From Treponema sp. (GTDB lineage Bacteria > Spirochaetota > Spirochaetia > Treponematales > Treponemataceae): a DNA stretch of 5,233 nucleotides. Positions 1 through 4,652 of this stretch are shown piece after piece. The stretch lies in contig JAGADS010000215.1 in NCBI GenBank assembly GCA_017613485.1, forward strand, positions 1 to 5,233, written 5' to 3'. Positions within the stretch are counted from its first letter, which is position 1. Each line of letters starts with the position of its first letter. The notes under the pieces were generated by a model, which made no database searches, was not told the DNA's origin, and saw nothing but the letters and a program-made list of their open reading frames with translations. A program made the position numbers and the translations under genes.

Positions 1-78
1 ATCAAGTACCTTTACACCTTCTGCCACTACATCAGGTCCGATTCCGTCTCCTGGAATCAGGGCGATATTCTTTTCCAT
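1..78 (-). CDS. leuB: 3-isopropylmalate dehydrogenase, N-terminal fragment (cut by window edge)
   Basis: Only the first 26 codons are inside the window. They read MEKNIALIPGDGIGPDVVAE and continue GVKVLD. The stretch IALIPGDGIGPDVV is the hallmark N-terminus of the isocitrate/isopropylmalate dehydrogenase family, where the glycine-rich turn lies near the NAD site. LeuB oxidises and decarboxylates 3-isopropylmalate in leucine synthesis. In citramalate-pathway organisms it also handles 3-methylmalate on the way to 2-ketobutyrate. The ATG is preceded by AGGAG (positions 85-89) with six bases between, so the start is secure. It lies 15 bp after the stop of cimA and is almost certainly co-transcribed with it. 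The IPMDH assignment over isocitrate or tartrate dehydrogenase rests on the cimA neighbour and on the short N-terminus. Confidence 0.92.
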   Translation of the reverse strand, partial: MEKNIALIPGDGIGPDVVAEGVKVLD

Positions 79-84
79 ATCCAA

Positions 85-89
85 CTCCT
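85..89 (-). promoter_or_regulatory. Shine-Dalgarno of leuB
   Basis: AGGAG on the minus strand, six bases before the leuB ATG, in the 15-bp gap after the cimA stop codon. It fixes the leuB start and indicates independent ribosome loading within a shared transcript. Confidence 0.8.
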
Positions 90-93
90 ATAG

Positions 94-1689
94 TTAAATT
101 AATTTCTGATATTTACGCTCAATGTCCTTTATGAGCTTGTATTCAAATGAGTCAACGAGTGCCATCCATGAGGCCTCAACAACGTCACAGCTTACACCGA
201 TTGTACTCCAGCGGTCTATTCCGTCTGAGCTTTCGATTAATACGCGGACACGGCTGGCTGTTGCACTTTTTCCGTCAAGAACACGTACCTTGTAGTCTGT
301 AAGGCGTATTTGTGTTACAGACGGATAAAATGTCTTTAATGCTGAGCGTAAAGCGTTGTCAAGGGCATTAACAGGACCGTTTCCTTCTCCTGCGGCAATT
401 TCTATGTGGTCATCAACCGCGATTTTTACCTGTGCAAAAGAATAAAGGCCGTCCTCGATAAGAGGGATTTCTCCGCTTGTCTTGTAATAATGCAGTTTGA
501 AGAACGGCTGGTATTTTCCTATAGCCTTGCGTACAAGAAGGTCAAAGCTTGCGTCTGCTCCCTCGTACTGGTAACCCTGATGCTCCTTGTCCTTTACCTG
601 CTTGATTATGTCAGCCACGACAGGATCTGATTTTTTGATTGAGGAATCGAATTTGTTGATTTTTTCGATTATCATTGCACGGCCTGCAACCTCGCTCATG
701 AGGAATACCCTTTCGTTTCCAACTGTTTCCGGGGCTATATGCTCGTATGCAACAGGGTTTTTCAGCACAGCGTCAATGTGCATTCCGGCTTTGTGTGCAA
801 ATGCGTTTTTACCGATGTACGGAAGGCCTGCACCAAGCGATATGTTTGTAATCTCAGCAACACGCTTGCATATAGGTGTAAGTTCCTTTATGTTGTCCTC
901 CGGGATGCATTTATAGCCCATCTTGAGCTGAAGGTCTGCGATAATCGTAGAAAGGTTAGCGTTTCCAGTGCGTTCACCGAATCCAAGCAAAACCCCCTGA
1001 ACATGTGTGGCACCTGCCTTTACTGCAACAAGAGAATTTGCAACCGCGAGGCCTGAGTCATTGTGAGTGTGGATTCCGATTTTTACCGCATTTCCGAATT
1101 CTGAAACGACAGTCTCTACCGCTTCCTTGAGGTCATCCATCATGCATCCGCCCTTTGTCTCACACAGACAGAGTACAGTTGCTCCTCCCTCTACAGCGGC
1201 TTTTAGTGACTGCAGGGCATAATCCTTGTTTTTCTGGTAGCCTGTAAAAAAATGCTCGGCATCGTACATTACGTTTTTTCCGCGTTTTGTAAGGTACTCG
1301 CATGTGTCCCGGATCATCTCCAGGTTTTCCTTTAGGCTTGCATGTAAAACTTCCGTTACCTGAAAATCCCAGCTTTTCCCGAAAATAACCACATCATCGG
1401 TCTCTGCAGAAAGCAGGCTCTGTAAATTCAAGTCCTCTGAGCAAGACGTGTCCTTTCTTCTTGTTGAACCGAATGCGACAAGTCTTGCATTCTTAAGCTT
1501 GAGTTCCCTTGCCTTTTGGAAAAATTCCATGTCCTTGGGGTTGCTTCCCGGGTTTCCTGCCTCTATGTATTTAACGCCAAGCTCATCCAATGCCTGGACA
1601 ATATGGATTTTGTCCTGAACGGAATAGGATATGCCTTCTCCCTGAGATCCGTCCCTTAAAGTTGAGTCTAATATGTCAATAGAAGTCAT
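94..1689 (-). CDS. cimA: (R)-citramalate synthase, 531 aa
   Basis: It condenses pyruvate with acetyl-CoA to give (R)-citramalate, the first step of the threonine-independent isoleucine route. Residues about 1-330 form an HMGL-like TIM barrel. DSTLRDGSQGEG (8-19) holds the catalytic Arg12 and metal-binding Asp13. IGIHTHNDSGLA (204-215) supplies the metal ligands His207 and His209, and GERTGNANLS (238-247) follows. GKNAFAHKAGMHIDA (293-307) is the usual linker motif. Residues about 380-525 match the LeuA-type allosteric domain, with GEGNGPVNALDNAL (434-447) and the EASWMALVDSFEYKL ending (505-519). The 531-aa length fits the long citramalate synthase group (TIGR00977 type) and differs from the shorter Leptospira/Methanococcus type; that subgroup call is from memory of the family. 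The ATG has GGAGG five bases upstream. leuB follows after 15 bp and a zinc-site protein precedes it by 17 bp. A 2-isopropylmalate or homocitrate synthase is the alternative, but the C-terminal EASWMALVDS signature favours citramalate. Confidence 0.94.
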   Translation of the reverse strand: MTSIDILDSTLRDGSQGEGISYSVQDKIHIVQALDELGVKYIEAGNPGSNPKDMEFFQKARELKLKNARLVAFGSTRRKDTSCSEDLNLQSLLSAETDDVVIFGKSWDFQVTEVLHASLKENLEMIRDTCEYLTKRGKNVMYDAEHFFTGYQKNKDYALQSLKAAVEGGATVLCLCETKGGCMMDDLKEAVETVVSEFGNAVKIGIHTHNDSGLAVANSLVAVKAGATHVQGVLLGFGERTGNANLSTIIADLQLKMGYKCIPEDNIKELTPICKRVAEITNISLGAGLPYIGKNAFAHKAGMHIDAVLKNPVAYEHIAPETVGNERVFLMSEVAGRAMIIEKINKFDSSIKKSDPVVADIIKQVKDKEHQGYQYEGADASFDLLVRKAIGKYQPFFKLHYYKTSGEIPLIEDGLYSFAQVKIAVDDHIEIAAGEGNGPVNALDNALRSALKTFYPSVTQIRLTDYKVRVLDGKSATASRVRVLIESSDGIDRWSTIGVSCDVVEASWMALVDSFEYKLIKDIERKYQKLI

Positions 1690-1694
1690 TGTTT

Positions 1695-1699
1695 CCTCC
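1695..1699 (-). promoter_or_regulatory. Shine-Dalgarno of cimA
   Basis: GGAGG on the minus strand, five bases before the cimA ATG. It is the strongest ribosome-binding site in the left cluster and contrasts with the weak site of the gene just upstream. Confidence 0.8.
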
Positions 1700-1706
1700 G
1701 TTTACG

Positions 1707-2204
1707 CTATCTGACCTGTGAGTAAAGGTCTGCCATTTCATCACGCCACGCGGCTCTTTCGTTTCTGTCTTCCCACTCGATTATTTTCTTGATGGAGAAA
1801 TGACGGGCATCACGTATGTTAGGATAATTGAGGACTGCAAACCTGCCCTGACCGATATATGCTATTTTATCTCCGTTCTCCAGCTGCTCGCCTGCACTGA
1901 CGGTATCCATTGCACATTCAAAATGCATGGGTCTTCCGCTCTTGTCCTGAATTGCAGATGACATGTCTGTGATTGCCTTACCGCACTTGGGGCACTCCGG
2001 CTGATGACTTGACTTGAAATCGGCAATGGCCTGGTCTTCTTCCTGAATCTGCTGTGCACTTACGGCTTGATGTGGCCGGAACTGGGTGTGCTTGGGTAAT
2101 GGATCACTCCTGTCCCTATAGTCTTTGTCCCTGTGGTCTTTTTTATTCTGCTGATTGTTTTTATTGTTATGTCTTCTGGCACGTTTATCTCTGTTCATGC
2201 CCAT
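1707..2204 (-). CDS. Uncharacterised protein with putative CxxC...HxxC zinc site, 165 aa
   Basis: I do not recognise a named family. Residues 1-45 are very rich in Arg, Lys, Asn, Asp and His (for example RDKRARRHNNKNNQQNKKD) and are probably disordered; such tails often bind nucleic acid. A compact domain follows. Cys71 and Cys74 (ECPKCGK) with His94 and Cys97 (MHFECA) could hold one zinc ion in a short ribbon, with about 20 residues between the pairs. The C-terminal part, including IAYIGQGRFAVLNYP (114-128) and FSIKKIIEWEDR (136-147), looks folded. There is no signal peptide or membrane segment. The gene ends 17 bp before cimA. Two in-frame ATGs are possible (2204 or 2198). Neither has a strong ribosome-binding site, only GTAG or AAAG-like purines before the first. 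A role in RNA binding or regulation is a guess from composition alone. Confidence 0.85.
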   Translation of the reverse strand: MGMNRDKRARRHNNKNNQQNKKDHRDKDYRDRSDPLPKHTQFRPHQAVSAQQIQEEDQAIADFKSSHQPECPKCGKAITDMSSAIQDKSGRPMHFECAMDTVSAGEQLENGDKIAYIGQGRFAVLNYPNIRDARHFSIKKIIEWEDRNERAAWRDEMADLYSQVR

Positions 2205-2207
2205 ATT

Positions 2208-2243
2208 CTACTTTAAATGCAGTTTTATTTCTAGTACCCGCAT
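2208..2243 (-). other. Possible tiny leader ORF (11 codons, MRVLEIKLHLK)
   Basis: An ATG preceded by AAGGAAA opens an 11-codon frame ending in TAG, three bases before the ATG of the zinc-site protein and in the same reading frame as it. Five of the eleven residues are branched-chain (V, L, I, L, L). It may be a translated leader, a nonsense-truncated former start of the downstream gene, or chance. The Shine-Dalgarno-like AAGGA is only two to three bases from the ATG, closer than ideal. No terminator hairpin sits between it and the next gene, so classical attenuation is not supported. Confidence 0.25.
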
Positions 2244-2249
2244 TTTCCT

Positions 2250-2426
2250 TTAATATAATTTTTCAGGGCTGCGGTTACCGTTTCGTTTTTCTACAAGCTG
2301 ACGGCTTACTATTAATGCTATCCGTTCAACTGCGTAAGATATGTATTTTTCGTCCTGGATTTTAATCTGCAATTCCTTTATTCGCTGATTGATTGACTGA
2401 GATGTTGCGTTCTTTGAAACCGGCAT
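2250..2426 (-). CDS. Small protein of unknown function, 58 aa, directly after yraN
   Basis: This short frame fills most of the roughly 230-bp gap between yraN and the zinc-site protein. The product begins MPVSKNATSQSINQRIKEL and ends NGNRSPEKLY. Hydrophobic residues at 12, 16, 19 and 23, and again at 29, 33, 36, 40 and 44, follow a heptad-like spacing. This predicts two amphipathic helices, perhaps a helical hairpin or short coiled coil. There is no signal peptide, membrane segment or cysteine. The ATG lies 8 bp after the yraN stop. A GGAG that is part of the last yraN codons (2438-2441) sits 11 bases upstream, a long spacing that suggests translational coupling to yraN. The evidence for coding is the tight spacing, the protein-like composition and the absence of another use for the gap. 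Function is unknown. Confidence 0.72.
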   Translation of the reverse strand: MPVSKNATSQSINQRIKELQIKIQDEKYISYAVERIALIVSRQLVEKRNGNRSPEKLY

Positions 2427-2434
2427 ACTGTATA

Positions 2435-2806
2435 TTACTCCGAAAAAGCGTTGACAATGTGGTGTACCGGCTCCAGTTCCGGAACATCTATCGCAAGAAC
2501 ATCAAACCTGATTGCCCTGCTATTATATTGTCGATATTTTTCCAGGTAAAATTTAGCTGTTTCGATTATCTTTTGCTGTTTGCGACTGTTCAATTCGTGT
2601 GCCAGAATCTCCGGGTTTCCGTGGGGAAGTGCCTTAACTTCAACAAATACAAGAAGATCCTCTTTTGACGCTATAATGTCGATTTCTCCACGTCTTGTGC
2701 GGAAATTCCTGCCTTCTATTTTGTATCCCTGAGACTCAAGGTATTTTACAGCCCTGTCTTCTCCCTCATGGCCTTTTTGGACTGTTGATTTTTTCTGCTC
2801 TGCCAC
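2435..2806 (-). CDS. yraN: YraN/UPF0102 family putative endonuclease-like protein, 123 aa
   Basis: The protein shows the complete UPF0102 pattern. KGHEGEDRAVKYLESQGY (11-28) is the N-terminal helix region. RNFRTRRGEIDIIA (33-46) and LVFVEVKA (52-59) carry Glu41, Asp43, Glu56 and Lys58, the arrangement of a PD-(D/E)xK nuclease core. RFDVLAID (100-107) closes the fold. Family members are about 115-130 aa, so this one is full length. The biochemical role is poorly defined; a nuclease fold is the accepted prediction, and the proteins are cytoplasmic. The start codon is GTG, with no ATG available nearby, 8 bp after the stop of the 89-aa gene. An AGG within that stop region is the only ribosome-binding signal. 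In many bacteria yraN lies near rplS and rnhB, which agrees with this setting. Confidence 0.94.
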   Translation of the reverse strand: MAEQKKSTVQKGHEGEDRAVKYLESQGYKIEGRNFRTRRGEIDIIASKEDLLVFVEVKALPHGNPEILAHELNSRKQQKIIETAKFYLEKYRQYNSRAIRFDVLAIDVPELEPVHHIVNAFSE

Positions 2807-2814
2807 AGAAATGC

Positions 2815-3084
2815 CTAAAGTTCCTCAACCTCTTCAAGCTCAAGGAAATCGTCTGCATTCTCAAGTTCTGCCACGGGGGTTTCTGCCGTCTTCTGAGACT
2901 GGGCTTCCTTGTGACCTGCCGTTACCAGAAAAGGAACACGCCATCGTGAAAGTGCTTTTACATGATACTTTTTTGCTGTCTGATGGGATGCCAGAAACAT
3001 GTTCTTTCCATCGTCAAAAAAGACTGGGGAAGAATAACTTACACCCTCTGTGATTTCATTACAATTAATTCTTGATAAAGGCAT
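2815..3084 (-). CDS. Uncharacterised small protein with VFFDDG motif and acidic tail, 89 aa
   Basis: No firm family assignment. Residues 1-58 look like a compact domain: EITEGVSYSSPVFFDDG (10-26), NMFLASHQTAKKYHV (28-42), then ALSRWRVPFLVTAGH (44-58). This pattern (G.x.(F/Y)S.PVF.D...FL......L.RW....L.T.G) is reminiscent of the short domain found at the N-terminus of some spirochaete HD-type phosphohydrolases. That likeness is my inference and is weak. Residues 70-89 form an acidic tail with nine Asp/Glu. There is no signal peptide or membrane helix. The ATG overlaps the end of the FlhB-like gene by 20 bp and has GGAG (3092-3095) seven bases upstream, inside that gene. yraN starts 8 bp downstream. 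The overlap implies co-translation with the flagellar-export-like gene. Confidence 0.85.
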   Translation of the reverse strand: MPLSRINCNEITEGVSYSSPVFFDDGKNMFLASHQTAKKYHVKALSRWRVPFLVTAGHKEAQSQKTAETPVAELENADDFLELEEVEEL

Positions 3085-3343
3085 TCAACTGCTCCACTTT
3101 TATAATATATGCAAAAATTGCCGCCACAGCCTCCCAGGTTTCCTCGGGAATGCACTGGCCTACATCCTGAATTGACAGGACATTTTCCAGAATATCATCT
3201 TCTATGACAGGAATTTTATTTTCTTCCGCAATCTCTATCATACGCTTTGCAAGACGTCCACGCTCTTTTGCCGCTATGAGGGGTGCTTCCGCATCAAGAG
3301 GGTATTTCAGGGCGACTGCAGACAGATTTTTTAATTCGGTCAT
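3065..3343 (-). CDS. FlhB C-terminal-domain-like protein (FlhX/YlqH type), 92 aa
   Basis: The protein corresponds to the cytoplasmic domain of FlhB/YscU export-gate proteins without the membrane part. AVALKYPLDAEAPLIAAKERG (9-29) matches the strand after the autocleavage site and the AP.(V/I).AKG stretch. IPVIEDDILENVL (44-56) and GQCIPEETWEAVAAIFAYI (62-80) match the rest of the domain. The NPTH autocleavage motif of true FlhB is absent; the region reads NLSAVALKY. This fits stand-alone FlhX-type paralogues such as B. subtilis YlqH, which in some bacteria can partly replace the FlhB C-terminus in flagellar export. I chose the ATG at 3343 because it overlaps the TGA of the upstream gene as ATGA, a normal coupling arrangement. 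The longer frame would start at a TTG (3385) inside the previous gene and adds residues with no family match. It probably functions with the FliK-like gene upstream. Confidence 0.86.
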   Translation of the reverse strand: MTELKNLSAVALKYPLDAEAPLIAAKERGRLAKRMIEIAEENKIPVIEDDILENVLSIQDVGQCIPEETWEAVAAIFAYIIKVEQLNAFIKN

Positions 3344-3912
3344 ATCTTTTCTTGTATTACTGGCGGAACCTCGTTTGTTACGCAAAGTCCGTCAAAGTAA
3401 GCTGAGTCGGAATAGGTTACAGTCACAGGCTTTCTATCACTCATGCCGGAGTTGAAAAAGCCTCCGAGCCGCATTTCTTCGGCTTGAACTGCAGAAGGCA
3501 AAAGCGGCGGTAATGTAAAGAACCGAACTTCCTTCTCATTGCTTATATAATTATAGTATAACACAAAAAAATAATTTGTCACGCCTGTTTGGCAATTTAT
3601 TTGAATTTTTTTCAGGTTATGCTCCTCTGTGTCGATTAAAAGCCGTATCATTCCGCTAGCAGGGGGTGTTTCAGGCTGAACAGGTATGTCCCATTCAAAA
3701 GGCAGGAAAATCCAGTGGTGCCTGCCATGGCTTACCTGATTAAGGTAAGTGAGGAGCCCTGATTTATCCGGTATTGTCCTTCCGTAGATTTTTTCAAGGA
3801 ATCCTGAATTCTGTTCCTCATTGTCTTTTCTGTCTGTGTCATTGTTTTCATGTTTGTTGCCGTTCTGATGGTTCTGCTGGCCATCGGTTAGGTCAAGCAA
3901 TGCCTGTACCAT
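3340..3912 (-). pseudogene. FliK/YlqG-like protein, 3' part of a frameshifted gene
   Basis: This frame is the downstream part of the gene that starts at 4421. Its first ATG (3912) has no good ribosome-binding site, and the frame is open and protein-like for 18 codons before it (AAEIASLLLEEGIDPEDS). Those codons continue the helical sequence of the upstream frame, so 3912 is probably an internal Met. Residues 12-36 are a hydrophilic Asn/Asp/Glu/His-rich linker. Residues about 60-190 form a beta-rich domain with HHWIFLPFEWDIPV and GMIRLLID, which resembles the C-terminal domain of FliK-like hook-length or YlqG proteins (W.FLPF...G.(I/L).(I/V)). The TGA stop overlaps the ATG of the FlhB-like gene, the expected partner. 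Pairing of FliK-like and FlhB-like domains is known in flagellar substrate switching. The family call is moderate, based on pattern and neighbours. Confidence 0.6.
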
Positions 3913-3926
3913 GCTGTCTTCGGGAT

Positions 3927-4421
3927 CTATGCCTTCCTCAAGTAAAAGTGAGGCAATCTCGGCTGCCTTTCCTCTTTGCCGGGAAATCTTGAGGCTATGG
4001 CACGTGCCTTCTGCATTATCGATGAGTCGATTTTTACCCCGGTCTGGTACATGAACTGGAATATCCGGGCACTCATTGAATCCGGTACAAAGCCCTCGGA
4101 CGCTAAAAGTGCATACAACGCATCCATGCCGTGCATCTGACCGTTAAGCTCTGGGGCTAAAGTGGCGGGGGAGGTGAGTTTGGTAAGTTCTATGGAGCCG
4201 TCGCCCCGAAAATGCACGGCCGCCGAAAATGACTCTCCCTGTGCAAGCGGTTCACGGCTTTGTACAGTCACCTTGTTTCCCATGAGGGACACCATTGCCT
4301 TTCCGTCCGCTGAATCAGAGAGGACACGTACAAAAACGCTGGAGCCTTCCTTCAGTGTAAGACCCGGGCGGATATTCTGGAGGTTTTGCGGTAGAATGAA
4401 CTGAACTGAATTTACTGCCAT
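3927..4421 (-). pseudogene. FliK/YlqG-like protein, 5' part of a frameshifted gene
   Basis: The N-terminal domain reads MAVNSVQFILPQNLQ, then RPGLTLKEGSSVFVRVL, GKAMVSLMGNKVTV and PLAQGESFSAAVHF. This is a small beta-domain of the kind found at the front of YlqG/FliK-like proteins. An alpha-helical part follows (PDSMSARIFQFMYQTGVKI, then MQKARAIASRFPGKEER). After Arg152 (counted from the ATG) the frame runs into 12 unrelated residues and a TAG at 3927-3929, while the -1 frame carries the continuing helix AAEIASLLLEEG. One extra G in AGGCAG (plus strand cc at 3966-3967) would restore a single product of about 360 aa running to 3340. The ATG at 4421 gives the natural start, but its AGG is only one base away. 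A TTG at 4433 has AGGA nine bases upstream and would add four residues. Whether the split is real, an assembly error or recoding is not decidable here. Confidence 0.62.
3961..3980 (-). other. Frameshift site in the FliK-like gene
   Basis: On the minus strand the site reads GGCAAAGAGGAAAGGCAGCC. The upstream frame is valid through AAA GAG GAA AGG, and the downstream frame is valid from GCA GCC onward. The reader must therefore step back one base, or one G is missing. No X XXY YYZ slippery heptamer is in register, which argues against programmed -1 frameshifting and for a one-base deletion or sequencing error in a G run. Confidence 0.75.
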
Positions 4422-4437
4422 ACCTGTATACAAAACA

Positions 4438-4459
4438 GGCTGTCCTAAACAGGACAGCC
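4438..4459 (-). terminator. Rho-independent-type hairpin downstream of tRNA-Leu
   Basis: On the minus strand GGCTGTCCT, loop GTTT, then AGGACAGCC make a perfect 9-bp stem. It is followed by TGTTTTGTATA, a moderate U-rich tract. It begins seven bases after the tRNA 3' end and lies only 16 bases before the ATG of the FliK-like gene. It most likely ends or trims the tRNA transcript. Because no room exists for another promoter after it, the downstream operon must depend on read-through or on a promoter upstream of or inside the tRNA region. The 3' arm contains the AGGA that would serve a TTG start at 4433, so the hairpin could also mask that ribosome-binding site. Confidence 0.72.
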
Positions 4460-4465
4460 CGAAAC

Positions 4466-4551
4466 TGCCGGGAACCAGACTTGAACTGGCACGGTTGTTA
4501 CCAACCGAGGGATTTTAAGTCCCTTGTGTCTACCAATTCCACCATCCCGGC
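4466..4551 (-). tRNA. tRNA-Leu, anticodon UAA
   Basis: The 86-nt minus-strand sequence folds as a class II tRNA. The acceptor stem is GCCGGGA/TCCCGGC with discriminator A. The D arm includes GGTGGAATTGGTAGACAC. The anticodon stem AGGGA/TCCCT encloses the loop CTTAAAA, giving anticodon TAA at 4517-4515. The long variable arm CGGTTG-GTAA-CAACCG is a perfect 6-bp stem with a GTAA tetraloop. The T arm is GCCAG-TTCAAGT-CTGGT. It closely resembles other bacterial tRNA-Leu(UAA). The CCA end is not encoded (the next bases are GTT), so it must be added by nucleotidyltransferase. It reads UUA codons, and UUG by wobble. Confidence 0.97.
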
Positions 4552-4561
4552 AAATTTATGT

Positions 4562-4593
4562 GAACAACCCAGGTTAACACATCCGGATTGTTC
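4562..4593 (-). repeat. Inverted repeat in the tRNA-Leu leader
   Basis: GAACAATCC and GGGTTGTTC, separated by 14 bases, can pair over nine positions with one U-G wobble. It lies between the predicted transcription start and the tRNA 5' end, 10 bases before the mature tRNA. It may be a structured 5' leader removed by RNase P, or may help end transcripts arriving from rplS. The sequence after it (ACATAAATTT) is not a strong U tract, so a terminator role is less likely. Confidence 0.45.
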
Positions 4594-4602
4594 AGTTCAA
4601 TA

Positions 4603-4631
4603 ATTATAGCAGATTAAAGAATTTGTGTCTA
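4603..4631 (-). promoter_or_regulatory. Sigma-70-type promoter of tRNA-Leu
   Basis: On the minus strand TAGACA (4631-4626), a 17-bp spacer, and TATAAT (4608-4603) form a near-consensus promoter. TG one base before the -10 makes it an extended -10. Transcription would begin near 4597, leaving a leader of about 45 bases before the tRNA. It sits in the 101-bp gap between the rplS stop and the tRNA and is probably the main entry point for the tRNA and, through read-through, for the genes after it. Confidence 0.8.
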
Positions 4632-4652
4632 TGAGTTTAAAACCCGCAGAAC

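Noticed and set aside
406..1056. Open frames on the plus strand opposite cimA
   Set aside because: They lie wholly antisense to a well-supported enzyme gene and their products are Cys/Leu/Val-rich with no motif or ribosome-binding site.
2220..2434. Promoter for the zinc-site/cimA/leuB cluster
   Set aside because: TATATT near the end of the small ORF has no -35 at a usable distance, and other candidates were no better than chance.
2054..2949. Plus-strand frames opposite the zinc-site gene, the small ORF and yraN
   Set aside because: Their products show antisense-type composition (Cys/Phe/Leu-rich) and overlap real minus-strand genes.
3344..3385. TTG-initiated N-terminal extension of the FlhB-like gene
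   Set aside because: It overlaps the FliK-like gene by 46 bp and has no family match; the ATG at 3343 with an ATGA overlap is the better start.
3961..3980. Programmed -1 ribosomal frameshifting in the FliK-like gene
   Set aside because: A purine-rich SD-like stretch is present, but no slippery heptamer is in register and no downstream stem was seen, so a deletion or sequence error is more likely.
4466..4551. tRNA-Leu as a phage or island attachment site
   Set aside because: No integrase, repeat of the tRNA 3' end or foreign genes follow; the neighbours are housekeeping genes in a tight cluster.
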